Numbered from the stretch's first letter, positions 50,420-61,500 are shown. The stretch is DNA of 64,000 nucleotides from an uncultured Clostridia bacterium (GCA_947629045.1 CANRCF010000004.1:1-64000); one strand, 5' to 3'. Notes: generated by a model from the sequence alone, not told the origin. Translations and numbers: made by a program.

Positions 50420-52069
50420 TTAATCTGTAATTCTTTTTATTCTCTTTTCTACACTTTCTTTTCCAAGCACTTGCATAATTTCATATAGGTCTGGGGTATT
50501 TTGTCTACCGGTTAAAGTTACTCTTAAAACTGTGCTAATATCTCCAACATGACCTGGATATGCTTCTGGATTTTGCTTGTATTCTTTTACTTCTCTTGCA
50601 TAACCAAGCTCTCCTGCTAAGTCTTTCATTTTATCAAACCATGTCTGTTTATCATCATTTATATCAAAATATTTTTCTAGATATAATGATAAAATTTTCT
50701 TTATCTCATTTTTGTTATTTATTTTTGCATATTCAAAATCAGTACCCATTTTGAAAAATTCATCATCATACATATAAATAATTGCATTTTTTACATCAGA
50801 CCATTTACTTATGTCTTTTCTAGGCTTAGCATTTCCTCTTTCAATTCCAAATATTTTAAGTGAATATTCTTTGTCTGATAATAGATTTGCAAGCTCTTTG
50901 TCATATCTATCTGCCCATGCACTTACTTCCTCATACATAGCTTCCTTAGTGTATTTTGAAATAACATTTTTTGAAACATCTAATAGTTTAACAATATCAA
51001 AAATTGCTCCACTTACGCTCATTTTGTTAATTTCAAACTTAAATTCAGACATATCAGCATCTGGATTTGCTCTTCTCCAACTTTCAAAATTAGAGTTACC
51101 AATATTCATTAAATATTCGCAAACAGCTTGTGCTGGGATTCCTTCTTCATGGTAATAGCTAACTGCTGCTTCTGGGTCTTTTCTTTTGCTTATTTTTCTC
51201 TTTTTACCATCTTCCTCTTTTAAAATAGGTGCATAATGGCAATACTTTGGTGTTTTAAATCCAAGTGCCCTAAATAGCTCTAAATGTAAAGGAATTGAAG
51301 ATACCCATTCATCTGAACGAATAACATGAGTTACTCTCATTAAATGGTCATCTACTGCATGTGCAAAGTGATATGTAGGAAGTCCGTCTGCTTTTATTAT
51401 GACTATATCTTGGTCATTTTCAGGGAAATCAATATTTCCTTTTATAACATCATGGTGTCTTATTTTCTTTTCTTCGCTTCCCATTGATTTGAAACGAATT
51501 ATATATGGCACACCTGCCTTTATTTTTTCGGCTGCTTCATCTACTGGCAAATTACGATATGTTGCCCAAACACCATAATAACCTGTTCTTATTTTTGCTG
51601 CCTCTTGTTTTTTTCTCATTTCTTCTAATTCTTCTGGTGTTGCAAAACAAGGGTATGCTCTACCTTGCTCTATTAAATATTTAGCATAAGCTTGATAAAT
51701 AGGTGCACGATTGCTTTGTTTGTATGGTCCATAAGAACCCTTTTCCTCTGTTTCATTTATCATTCCTTCATCAAATTCTATACCAAAATCTTTAATTGAG
51801 TTTACTATTTGTAAAACCCCATCTTCTATTTCTCTTTTTTGGTCAGTGTCTTCTATTCTTAGTAGAAATACACCATTAGTTTGCTTTGTAAGTTGTCTAT
51901 TTATAACACACTGCATAAGACCACCAACATGTACAAAGCCTGTTGGGCTTGGTGCAAATCTTGTTACTATTGCTCCTTCTTCTAGGTTTCTTTCTGGATA
52001 TTTTTCTTCATAATATGATATTTCTTTTGCATCTGGAAATATTAAGTCTGCTAGTTCTTTATAGTTCAT
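50420..52069 (-). CDS. gltX: Glutamyl-tRNA synthetase
   Basis: RFAPSPTGFVHVGGL, KRKISKRKDPEA. Confidence 0.95.
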   Translation of the reverse strand: MNYKELADLIFPDAKEISYYEEKYPERNLEEGAIVTRFAPSPTGFVHVGGLMQCVINRQLTKQTNGVFLLRIEDTDQKREIEDGVLQIVNSIKDFGIEFDEGMINETEEKGSYGPYKQSNRAPIYQAYAKYLIEQGRAYPCFATPEELEEMRKKQEAAKIRTGYYGVWATYRNLPVDEAAEKIKAGVPYIIRFKSMGSEEKKIRHHDVIKGNIDFPENDQDIVIIKADGLPTYHFAHAVDDHLMRVTHVIRSDEWVSSIPLHLELFRALGFKTPKYCHYAPILKEEDGKKRKISKRKDPEAAVSYYHEEGIPAQAVCEYLMNIGNSNFESWRRANPDADMSEFKFEINKMSVSGAIFDIVKLLDVSKNVISKYTKEAMYEEVSAWADRYDKELANLLSDKEYSLKIFGIERGNAKPRKDISKWSDVKNAIIYMYDDEFFKMGTDFEYAKINNKNEIKKILSLYLEKYFDINDDKQTWFDKMKDLAGELGYAREVKEYKQNPEAYPGHVGDISTVLRVTLTGRQNTPDLYEIMQVLGKESVEKRIKRITD

Positions 52070-52291
52070 ATAGGTAAACTTCCTTTCTTTTCTCGTTTTT
52101 GTACTTATGTATTATACCAGATTTTTTTTAATCTTACAATATTTATTTTTTGTTTTTAAATGTTCAATGTTTTGTCTAGATTTTACCATTTTTTTACATA
52201 TTTTGACTTATTTGTTTACTTTTAATATCTTGTTTGCTATAATAATTTATGAAAAATTGTTGTAAAATTAATAAAAAATAAGGAGAGTAAT

Positions 52292-53005
52292 ATGCGAGAA
52301 TATAATGTATATATTGATGAGAGTGGAGATGAGGGAATAAAAAGAGGTAGTGAATGGTTTATTTTAACTGCTATTATCGTACCCAAAGAATATGACTTAA
52401 CTTTATCTAATAAAATTATACAGATTAAAACTGCTATGAATATGAATAGAAAAGACCAATTACACTGGAATAAAATACTCAAATATGATAAAAAAATTCA
52501 AATTATATATGACTTAATTGCAGAAAATTTTAAAATTATTCATGTTGCGATTAATACTTTTGAAATTAATAAACTTCAGTCTAAAGATTTATATCCTTAT
52601 TTTATGAGTTATTTAATCGAAAGAGTATCTTATTATGTTACAAATAATAAAGGTATATGCAATATTTTTATTAGCACTAGAAACGAAAATAATACTGAGA
52701 AAAATACATATTTAAAAAATGAATTAATCAGTAAAAGAAAATATCATCATATTTTAACTAAATGTATTAATGATATTAATTTTATTGATAATAGAAAGAA
52801 AAACTTATTGCAATTAGCAGATGTTTGTTGTAGTTCTTTTGCACAAGCTATAAAATATAATACTAATCAAGAATGGGAATATGTTATAAAACTAAAGTCT
52901 AATATTTGGAATTATCGAGGATTAATTATTGGTTATGGAATTAAATTTTATCCTCCAATAGAATGGTTTAAAAGATTCCCTATTATGCTTAATTTAAGTG
53001 CATAA
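52292..53005 (+). CDS. DUF3800 family protein
   Basis: YNVYIDESGDEG..., C-terminal QLADVCCSSFAQAIKY. Confidence 0.85.
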   Translation: MREYNVYIDESGDEGIKRGSEWFILTAIIVPKEYDLTLSNKIIQIKTAMNMNRKDQLHWNKILKYDKKIQIIYDLIAENFKIIHVAINTFEINKLQSKDLYPYFMSYLIERVSYYVTNNKGICNIFISTRNENNTEKNTYLKNELISKRKYHHILTKCINDINFIDNRKKNLLQLADVCCSSFAQAIKYNTNQEWEYVIKLKSNIWNYRGLIIGYGIKFYPPIEWFKRFPIMLNLSA

Positions 53006-53113
53006 TATAAGAGTAATCCTCCCGATTATGCTTTCCCATACATCTAAGTGTACTGCCAACAGATAAACTGTCGACCCATAATTTATTCGGCGAATGAATT
53101 ACTCTTATTATAT
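53005..53113. ncRNA. Candidate structured RNA directly after DUF3800 ORF
   Basis: Outer ATATAAGAGTAAT/ATTACTCTTATTATAT, inner ATTATG/CATAAT, TACA/TGTA, ACAG/CTGT and ATTC/GAAT hairpins. Confidence 0.5.
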
Positions 53114-53187
53114 ATATTATACATTTTTTTCAAAAAAATGCAAGTATTTGGTAAAAATTGTTTATAATCTTTAATAAATTTGTTTTG

Positions 53188-55146
53188 TTAAACTTCCATA
53201 ATAATAGGTAAAATCATTGGGTTTCTCTTTGTTTTTTCAAAAATATAATCTCTTAATGTGTCTTTTACATTCGTTTTAATTGTTGTCCAATCACGAATGT
53301 GGTTTTCTTCACATTTTCTTACTTCTTCACGAATAACCTTTTTAACATCATCCATTAAATTTTCAGATTCTCTAACATAAACAAATCCTCTTGATATTAC
53401 ATCTGGGCCTGCGACTATTTCTCCTGTGCTATCATCCATTGTCATAACAATAATGATTAAACCATCTTGTGATAAGTGCTGTCTATCTCTTAGAACTATA
53501 TTTCCGACATCTCCAACACCTAAACCATCAACTAATATTTTTCCATTTGGTACAGATGTTGTAATTTTAGCTTCATTTGGATTTAATTCTAGTGTTTTAC
53601 CATTTCCCATTATAAATATGTTTTTAGGCTCTATTCCCACTTTTTTTGCTGTTTCAGCGTGTGCTATAAGTTGCCTATACTCACCATGAACTGGCATAAA
53701 GTATTTTGGTTTTGCTAATGTCAAAATTAGTTTTTGTTCTTCTTGACATGCGTGACCTGATACATGTATATCTTCAAGTGAACTATAAATAACTTCTGCT
53801 CCAATTTTCATTAATTCGTCAATTACCTTAGATACTAGTTTTTCATTTCCCGGTATTGGATTTGCTGAAATTATAACCATATCATTTGGTGTAATAGTTA
53901 CTTTCTTATGCTCTCCATTTGCCATTCTAGTAAGGGCGGACATTGCTTCTCCTTGGCTACCAGTTGTGATTATTACTAATTGGTCATCACGGTAATTTCT
54001 AATATTATCAATATCAATGAATGTATTTTCTGGTACATCAATATAGCCTAATTCTATTGCTGCATTTATCATATTCATCATACTTCTACCACATACAGCA
54101 ATTTTTCTACCATATTTAATAGAAGAATTTACAATTTGTTGTACACGATGTACATTTGATGCAAATGTTGCTACTACAATTCTTTTAATGTTATTTAAGA
54201 AAAGTCTGTCAAACACCTCTCCTACTGAACTTTCAGACATTGTAAAACCTTTTCTTTCACTATTTGTACTATCAGAAAGCAATGCTAAAATTCCATCATT
54301 ACCTAGCTCTGCAATTCTGCCTAAGTCTATTACTTTGTCATCAATTGGTGTATAGTCTATTTTAAAGTCGCCTGTGTGAAGTACTACACCTACTGGTGTA
54401 TGAATAGCAAGCATTACAGAGTCTGGAATACTATGGTTACTTCTAATAAATTCTACCTTCATGCTTCCAAAGTTTATGGTTTCGCCTTGATTTACTATGT
54501 GTATTTTTGCACTATTTGTTAAATTATGTTCTTCCAATTTGTTATTTATAAGTGATACTGTTAGCTTTGTTGCATAAATTGGTATATTTATTTGTTTTAA
54601 AATGTATGGTATAGCTCCTATATGGTCTTCGTGACCATGAGTTATAACTAAACCTTTTATTTTTTCTTTGTTTCTTTCCAAATAGGTTATGTCTGGGATT
54701 ACTAGGTCTACACCTAGCATGTCATCTTCTGGGAATTCTAAACCGCAGTCTACAAGTATTATTTCGTTTTCATATTCAAATACTGTAATGTTTTTTCCTA
54801 TTTCTTCTAATCCACCTAGTGGAATTATTTTTAAGTTTGATTTTTTAAATTCAAATTTTTCTTTGGCTTCGTAACCTCTTTTTTCTCTTGAAATTGCACT
54901 TCTATCATGACCTGACTTTTTGCTTTCATTTCTCTTTATTGTTGTTGACCTACTTTGCTCTCTTCTTTGTTCTTTAATATTTTCTTTTATATCTTCTTGA
55001 ATATTAATTAAATTATCGTTTCTTATTTTACTATTTCTTGTAGTTCCTATTTTGTCTACTTCCTTTCTATTTCTATAATTATTTCTTCTTTTTTCGGGCA
55101 AATTCTTTTTACCCTGTTTATTCTCTTGTAACATCTCTTTTGTCAT
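53188..55146 (-). CDS. rnj: Ribonuclease J with basic N-terminal extension
   Basis: LGGLEEIGKNITVFEYENEIILVDCGLEFPED...ITHGHEDHIGAIPY. Confidence 0.94.
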   Translation of the reverse strand: MTKEMLQENKQGKKNLPEKRRNNYRNRKEVDKIGTTRNSKIRNDNLINIQEDIKENIKEQRREQSRSTTIKRNESKKSGHDRSAISREKRGYEAKEKFEFKKSNLKIIPLGGLEEIGKNITVFEYENEIILVDCGLEFPEDDMLGVDLVIPDITYLERNKEKIKGLVITHGHEDHIGAIPYILKQINIPIYATKLTVSLINNKLEEHNLTNSAKIHIVNQGETINFGSMKVEFIRSNHSIPDSVMLAIHTPVGVVLHTGDFKIDYTPIDDKVIDLGRIAELGNDGILALLSDSTNSERKGFTMSESSVGEVFDRLFLNNIKRIVVATFASNVHRVQQIVNSSIKYGRKIAVCGRSMMNMINAAIELGYIDVPENTFIDIDNIRNYRDDQLVIITTGSQGEAMSALTRMANGEHKKVTITPNDMVIISANPIPGNEKLVSKVIDELMKIGAEVIYSSLEDIHVSGHACQEEQKLILTLAKPKYFMPVHGEYRQLIAHAETAKKVGIEPKNIFIMGNGKTLELNPNEAKITTSVPNGKILVDGLGVGDVGNIVLRDRQHLSQDGLIIIVMTMDDSTGEIVAGPDVISRGFVYVRESENLMDDVKKVIREEVRKCEENHIRDWTTIKTNVKDTLRDYIFEKTKRNPMILPIIMEV

Positions 55147-55199
55147 TATTCATTATCCTTTCTTCTCTTTTATTTTTAGCTTATTAATTTTTTTTAGAT

Positions 55200-55306
55200 T
55201 TATTAATTTTTAACGTTATTGTTTTTCAGCTTTATTGCTTTTTAGCTTTATTAATTTTTAATATTATTGTTTTTCAGTTTTATTGCTTTTAGCTTTATCA
55301 TTTTTA
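55200..55306. repeat. ~48-bp tandem direct repeat upstream of rnj
   Basis: TTATTAATTTTTAACGTTATTGTTTTTCAGCTTTATTGCTTTTTAGC and a near copy. Confidence 0.6.
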
Positions 55307-55707
55307 AACACAAAAAAATAGCTTATATAATACTATAAACTATTTTGATTTTCCTTTTATTTAAAAAATATTTACCATTTTTTATTTTTTATGCAAGAAA
55401 TAAATATGTTTTTCTATTTCCGCCCCAAACATATTCAAAATGTTTCTTGCTTATTATTTATATTCTTATATTTCCGCTCAAAATTTTATTTATAATATTA
55501 TACTTTTATGTTTTTATATTTAAAATAATAAATCTCATCTTTACCATAATTGGTAACAACTGTCTTTTATTATACATCTTTTTTGAGCCGTTGTCAAATT
55601 TGCTTTTTTGCCGAAATTATTTGCATATAAAATTTTTTACTTTGCTTTTATATTTTATTTGCTATTTATTTAATTATATTAAAAAATAAAATTAATATAT
55701 TTATAAA

Positions 55708-56862
55708 TTATAAAACTATAGTTGCACCAATAATTCCTGCATCATTTCCTAAGGTTGCAAATTTAATTACTGGCAATGCATTTTTGTTAAATACATATTT
55801 TCTACTATTAAATTCTTCTAATAGCATTTCATATAAAATATCTTTAAAATACACAAAGCTTCCACCTAAGCAAATTGCTTCTGGCTCTAATAAGTCTATT
55901 ACATTTGATAAACCTATTATCAAGTTATCTATATATTCCTCTAATATTTTTTGCACTACTACTTCTTCGTTTCTTTTCTTTAATTTCTCTTCATGTTCTT
56001 TTAGATTTTTACATCTTTCATTTAATTCATCTTTATTTTGTTTTAGATTTTCATTTAATTCTTCTCTATGTTCTTTTAAATTTTTGTTTCTTTCTTTAAG
56101 CACATTTAAAAGTTCTTTTGCGTTAATATCTTTATTTAACCCCATTGCATCTATTAGAGCATTTTTTAATCTTTTCATTGAGCAATAAGTTTCAAAGCAT
56201 CCACTTTTTCCACAATTGCATGAAATTCCATCTTTTTTAATTATCATGTGACCTATTTCAAATCCTGGATTTCTTTTTGGTTTTAACTCTTTTCCGCCTA
56301 AAAATACCGCTCCACCTATTCCTGTTCCTAAGCACATAAATACTGCATCATCATAATCTTTTAAGCTTCCATATTGTTTTTCTGCTAGGCCTGCACATTT
56401 TGCATCATTATTTATTTGAATTTTTCCATTAAACTCTTTTTTTATTATTTGGGTAATATCAAGTTCATCAATGCCAAGATTTACTAAGTTTGTAAGCTTG
56501 CCATCTTTTGGTGTGCCAGGGCTTGCAATTCCTATTAATTCTATGTCATGTTCTTTAGATAGTTTTTTAATGGCTTGCAATATATAATTTTCTATAAATT
56601 TATTTAAATCGCTACTTTTATTATTTATATTATCACTTTCATTATTTATATTATCACTTTTATTATTTATATTATCTTTACTTTGCTCATCACTTTTATT
56701 AATTATATTAGATTCACTTTTCTCATTACATTTATCATTTTCATTATTTTTAATTATTTCATTTCCATTTATATCTGTTTCATATTTTTCTACTATATTT
56801 CCGTTTTCATCTACTAAGCCAATTCCTATATGACTTCCACCTATATCAATTCCTATTTTCAT
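55708..56862 (-). CDS. ROK family kinase with two low-complexity insertions
   Basis: MKIGIDIGGSHIGIGLVDENG..., GTGIGGAVFLGG, CNCGKSGCFETYCS; insertions NNENDKCNEKSES...NNKSS and KERNKNLKEHREELNENLKQ...KKRNEE. Confidence 0.88.
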   Translation of the reverse strand: MKIGIDIGGSHIGIGLVDENGNIVEKYETDINGNEIIKNNENDKCNEKSESNIINKSDEQSKDNINNKSDNINNESDNINNKSSDLNKFIENYILQAIKKLSKEHDIELIGIASPGTPKDGKLTNLVNLGIDELDITQIIKKEFNGKIQINNDAKCAGLAEKQYGSLKDYDDAVFMCLGTGIGGAVFLGGKELKPKRNPGFEIGHMIIKKDGISCNCGKSGCFETYCSMKRLKNALIDAMGLNKDINAKELLNVLKERNKNLKEHREELNENLKQNKDELNERCKNLKEHEEKLKKRNEEVVVQKILEEYIDNLIIGLSNVIDLLEPEAICLGGSFVYFKDILYEMLLEEFNSRKYVFNKNALPVIKFATLGNDAGIIGATIVL

Positions 56863-56910
56863 TTTTGTTATATAGTTAATATATAAAATTAACTAATCTC
56901 CTTTCTTTCT

Positions 56911-57009
56911 AATTTAAACTTGCAATTTACAAATTATAGTTAAAATTTAAACTTGCAATTTACGAATTATAATTAAAATTTAAACTTTCAATTTATAATT
57001 CAAAGTTAT
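56911..57009. repeat. 33-bp tandem repeats (about 3 units)
   Basis: AATTTAAACTTGCAATTTAC... starts at 56911, 56944, 56977. Confidence 0.65.
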
Positions 57010-57219
57010 CATTTAATTATAAACTTAAATTACAAACTCCACTCAAGCTTTCACTCAGACTTTAAATTATATAAAACATTATAAACATATTTTATAAATA
57101 AATTATACGACATATTTTTTAAATAAATTATACAACATATTCTTTAAATAAAAAAGTAGGAGTTATTACAAAAGAAAAACTTTTGATATAACTTCTACTT
57201 TTATAATTATAAAATATTA

Positions 57220-58575
57220 TTATTGTGGTTTTAATGCTTGAAGTAACCAATCGCCCATATATAATTGGATACATGGTACAAGTACTACTACAACTAAGAA
57301 GATTAACAAAATACCAACGAATAAATATGATATTTCTGGTAATACCTTCATTATCTTTTGTAAGCTGTTTTGAATGTCTACGTCCATATATTCCAATAAT
57401 TTTTCCATCATTTCTGTTAAGTCTGTTTGCATACCTATTTTTAACATTTCTATTTCCATTGCAGAACACAAACCTGATTTTTCAAATGGCTCAATCCATG
57501 AGCTTCCTAATAATATGTTATTTATAGATGTTTCAATTATTGATAACATTACATAATTTTTTACAACAGTTTTACTAACTTCCAATGCATCTTGTATTCT
57601 CATTCCATTTTGTAAGTTAAGAAGCATTGCTCTCATAAGTCTTGAAAAATCAATTCCAAATATTAATCTACCAAAGACTGGAACTTTGTATTTAAAATAA
57701 TGCCAGTTGTATTTTCCCTTTGGTGTATTTATATAGCCAACAATCGCAAGTACAATGCATCCAATTATTCCTACTGGTATATACCAATATAACATTAAGT
57801 CATCTAAAAAGTCCATGAACCATAAAGTAATGTCTGGAAGCTTTGCACCAACACCACCTATTGAGTCAAATACATCTTGAATTGCTGGTAATACAAATAT
57901 TGTTCCTACAATAAGTAATACTAATATTGCTACAAATTGTCCAATATTAGGGTATAAAATGCTTTTAATCTGTCTATTTCTAGTAGTAGTTTCATCTAGA
58001 TATCTTACAGCTTGTTCTAGTGATTTTGTAAGTGATCCAGAAAGCTCTCCTACCCTTATCATGTTTATATATATATACGAAAATACATTAGAATAATATT
58101 CCATTGTTGTATACATATATTCTCCATTTTCTACACCTGCTAAAATATCTTCTAATATTCCTCTAAATGAAAGATTTTCTGTACTATTTATAATTGTACC
58201 TAATGCATGAATATTATTAAATCCTGCTTTTTTAAGTAAATAAAAGTTTTGAGTAAAAATTATAACATCTCTTGTTGTTATTGATTGTCCAACTGATAAT
58301 GCTAAATTTATCTTTTCTTTTATTGATTTTTTATCGCTTTCTTTTCCTTGAAGTACGTTAGCTGAGTTTGCTGTCTTCATAATATTATCCATATCGATAA
58401 TATTTTTTTTGTTTACTCTCTGCCTTTTTCCTCTAAGACTTACTTGTACTACCTCTATTGGTAGCAATTCATTTTGCTTTAACCTTTTAATGAGGTTGTT
58501 TTTACTAGTTTCTTCAACTCTATTTTTTACTATTTGTCCTTGCTTGGTTACAGCCTTATAGACATACTCTGCCAT
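57220..58575 (-). CDS. pilC: Type II secretion/type IV pilus inner membrane protein
   Basis: MAEYVYKAVTKQGQIVKNRVEE...GspF-like domains. Confidence 0.9.
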   Translation of the reverse strand: MAEYVYKAVTKQGQIVKNRVEETSKNNLIKRLKQNELLPIEVVQVSLRGKRQRVNKKNIIDMDNIMKTANSANVLQGKESDKKSIKEKINLALSVGQSITTRDVIIFTQNFYLLKKAGFNNIHALGTIINSTENLSFRGILEDILAGVENGEYMYTTMEYYSNVFSYIYINMIRVGELSGSLTKSLEQAVRYLDETTTRNRQIKSILYPNIGQFVAILVLLIVGTIFVLPAIQDVFDSIGGVGAKLPDITLWFMDFLDDLMLYWYIPVGIIGCIVLAIVGYINTPKGKYNWHYFKYKVPVFGRLIFGIDFSRLMRAMLLNLQNGMRIQDALEVSKTVVKNYVMLSIIETSINNILLGSSWIEPFEKSGLCSAMEIEMLKIGMQTDLTEMMEKLLEYMDVDIQNSLQKIMKVLPEISYLFVGILLIFLVVVVLVPCIQLYMGDWLLQALKPQ

Positions 58576-58617
58576 TAAAGTTTTCCCCTCCTTTTGTAGA
58601 TTTTTATACTTAATAAA

Positions 58618-59727
58618 TTATCTTTGTGAATTTTCCTTTTTTATTTTTAATTGCATAATTGTTCTGTTTAAGATTTCTATATTTTTCTCTTCTATTTGTG
58701 ATTTTGCTTGTTCTAATGTTATCTTATCATTTACAAATAATTCTGCCAATGAATTTATTAATCCAATACTGCCTTTTTCTGCACTACTTTGAATTGCATC
58801 TTCTATTTCTGAAACACTAAGCTTATCTTTACGAATAATTCCTGCTACTATGTTATCTACTACCATTACTTCTGGTACTAGCACAAGTGATCCATCTTTT
58901 CCTTTTAATAATCTTTGTGATATTACTAATTTTAATAATGACGCAATTAAATATTTTATAGTTTGTTGATCACGAACCTCATAGAAGTTAATCATTCTAT
59001 CGATTGTTTCTGCACATGATTTTGTATGAAGTGTTCCTATTACTAAGTGACCTGCTTCTGCTGTTTCAATAGCAGCCTCCATAGTTTCTTTATCACGAAT
59101 CTCTCCTATTACTAATATATCGCAATCTTCTCTTAAACAGTTTTTAACACCATCACTATAATTTAAACAATCTCTTCCTCTTCCTATTTCTTTTTGCACA
59201 ATGATTGATTTTTTACATTTATGTTTATACTCAACAGGGTTTTCTAGTGTTAATATTTTTTTATTTTGATTTTCGTTTATTTGGTTTATTAGTGCGTTTA
59301 ATGTTGTTGTTTTACCAGAGTTTGTTTTTCCTGTTACTAATATTAAACCTTGTGGCTGATTTGTCATTCTTCTAACAATATCAGGAACACCTAAATCTTC
59401 ATATTTTGGCAATTCATTTTTTATAAGTCTTAATACTACAACTGGTACTTCATTTGCAGTAGAGATATTTACTCTTAGTCTTAAATCCCCATATTCATAA
59501 GAAGAATCTAGTTTTTTATTTTCTTTAAAAACTGTATCTTTGTCAACATTTCCACCAATAAAATGATCATAAATATCAAGCATATCTTCTTCAGTTAAAA
59601 CATCACTATTTTCTACTTCAACTAAGTCTCTTCTAATTCTTAAAATTGGCTTTATGTTAGCAATAAGGTGAATATCAGAAGCATCCTTTTCCATAGCTTC
59701 TTTTAATATTTTATCTATATTTACCAT
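58618..59727 (-). CDS. pilT: Type IV pilus twitching/retraction ATPase
   Basis: ASDIHL, GLILVTGKTNSGKTTTLNALI, EIRDKETMEAAIETAEAGHLVIGTLHT. Confidence 0.92.
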   Translation of the reverse strand: MVNIDKILKEAMEKDASDIHLIANIKPILRIRRDLVEVENSDVLTEEDMLDIYDHFIGGNVDKDTVFKENKKLDSSYEYGDLRLRVNISTANEVPVVVLRLIKNELPKYEDLGVPDIVRRMTNQPQGLILVTGKTNSGKTTTLNALINQINENQNKKILTLENPVEYKHKCKKSIIVQKEIGRGRDCLNYSDGVKNCLREDCDILVIGEIRDKETMEAAIETAEAGHLVIGTLHTKSCAETIDRMINFYEVRDQQTIKYLIASLLKLVISQRLLKGKDGSLVLVPEVMVVDNIVAGIIRKDKLSVSEIEDAIQSSAEKGSIGLINSLAELFVNDKITLEQAKSQIEEKNIEILNRTIMQLKIKKENSQR

Positions 59728-59787
59728 GATTTCCTCCTATGTATTTTTAATTGTTATATTTTTTTATGTTATTTGTAATTTATATTT

Positions 59788-61410
59788 TTAATAGATAATC
59801 AATTTATTATTAATTTCTTCCAATGTAGTAATTCCAGATAATACTTTATATATTCCGTCTACTACTAATGGCTTATAGCCTGTCTCTAATGCTTTTCTTC
59901 TAATTTCAAGGCTAGATGCATCTCTTGAAATTAAATCTTTTATTTCTTCATCAATATTTAATACTTCAAAAATACCAATTCTGTCTAAATAACCACTTTG
60001 ATTACATTCTTTACATCCTACAGCTTCAAATGTTTTCTTACCTTGTAAATCAAAATTTACATTGTATTTTTCGCCTATTTGCTTAATAATTTCTTTTTCT
60101 TGATCAGTAAAATCTCTTTCCTTTGAACAATGTGGGCAAATTCTTCTTACTAATCTTTGCGATACAGATGTTGCTAATATACTAGAAATATCATAATTTG
60201 AAACGCCCATTTTTCTAAGTCTTGTAATAACTTCTATGCTATCTATTGTATGTATTGTAGATAAAACATAATGTCCTGTTTGACCTGCTTGCATTGCTAT
60301 TTCTGCTGTTTCAGTATCACGAATTTCTCCAACTAGAATAATATCTGGGTCTTGTCTTAAAACAGTTCTTAATGAATCTGAAAAACCAGCTTTTGAATCA
60401 ATTTCAATTTGGTTTAAACCATCTATTCTAATTTCAACTGGGTCTTCAATTGTTGTAACATTTATCTTTGGGTTATTTAAATAATCAATAATACTATAAA
60501 GAGTTGTTGTTTTTCCTTCTCCTGTTGGTGCTGCTATTATTGTAATACAATTCTTTTTGTTAAAGCTCTTTTTAAGAAGTTGTTCATCATTTGGAAATCC
60601 TAAATCGAATATATTACGAATGTTTCCATTTTTCTTTAACAATCTTAGTACGAATTTTTCTCCATATACATTCTTTTGTGAAGATACACGTATATTGTAA
60701 TCTGGGTATGTTAAGATTCTACCATCTTGTGACTCTTGTTTTTCTTGATGCATATTAGAAATTGCTTTTAGTCTTCCTATTAATTGAGGTTGTTTTTCTT
60801 TGTTTACTTCTACTGCTGTAACAAGTCCACCATCTATTCTATATCTAACTCTTACTATATTTTCTAATGGTTCTATATGAATATCACTTGCTCTTTTTTC
60901 CATAGCAGTTTTTATAATGCTATCTACTAATCCTGAAGTATCAGCATTAGCATTGATATTCTCTGTTGCTGTTCCTTCTAGCCCATCTATAATTCTTTCT
61001 ATATTACTTTCTAATGTAATATATTTTTCCATTACTAGACCTTTATTTAATAATAAAAGTCTTATTTTATCTACCGTTTTTCTATTTGTAGTATCGGCAA
61101 AACATACCTTAATTTTTCCTGAAACTATTTCAAAAGGAATTACTTTGCTTTCTTTTACAATATCTAAAGAAATATAATTTGTAATATCTATTCTTACATC
61201 ATTTTGAGTTAAATATATTGCTTTTTCTTCTAATATTTCTCCTATTGCATCTATTAAAGTTTTTGAATCACACAACCCTAAAATATCAAGAATATCTCCT
61301 ATTCTTTTATTTGGATGTGATCTTTGATATTCAATTGCTTGCTTTATATCATCTTCTGATACAACACCTTTTTTTACAAGCTCTATTCCAATAGGTTGTC
61401 TTCTGTCCAT
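59788..61410 (-). CDS. pilB: Type IV pilus assembly ATPase (GspE/PilB)
   Basis: RASDIHIEP, IAAPTGEGKTTTLYS, RQDPDIILVGEIRDTETAEIAMQAGQTGHYVLSTIHT, CPHC...CKEC. Confidence 0.94.
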   Translation of the reverse strand: MDRRQPIGIELVKKGVVSEDDIKQAIEYQRSHPNKRIGDILDILGLCDSKTLIDAIGEILEEKAIYLTQNDVRIDITNYISLDIVKESKVIPFEIVSGKIKVCFADTTNRKTVDKIRLLLLNKGLVMEKYITLESNIERIIDGLEGTATENINANADTSGLVDSIIKTAMEKRASDIHIEPLENIVRVRYRIDGGLVTAVEVNKEKQPQLIGRLKAISNMHQEKQESQDGRILTYPDYNIRVSSQKNVYGEKFVLRLLKKNGNIRNIFDLGFPNDEQLLKKSFNKKNCITIIAAPTGEGKTTTLYSIIDYLNNPKINVTTIEDPVEIRIDGLNQIEIDSKAGFSDSLRTVLRQDPDIILVGEIRDTETAEIAMQAGQTGHYVLSTIHTIDSIEVITRLRKMGVSNYDISSILATSVSQRLVRRICPHCSKERDFTDQEKEIIKQIGEKYNVNFDLQGKKTFEAVGCKECNQSGYLDRIGIFEVLNIDEEIKDLISRDASSLEIRRKALETGYKPLVVDGIYKVLSGITTLEEINNKLIIY

Positions 61411-61500
61411 TTATTTTCTCCTTTCTATTTTCTTATGTATATATTCTTATTATACTACAAAAATTTTTAAAATAGTGCAAATTTAGACAATTGGCAGAAC

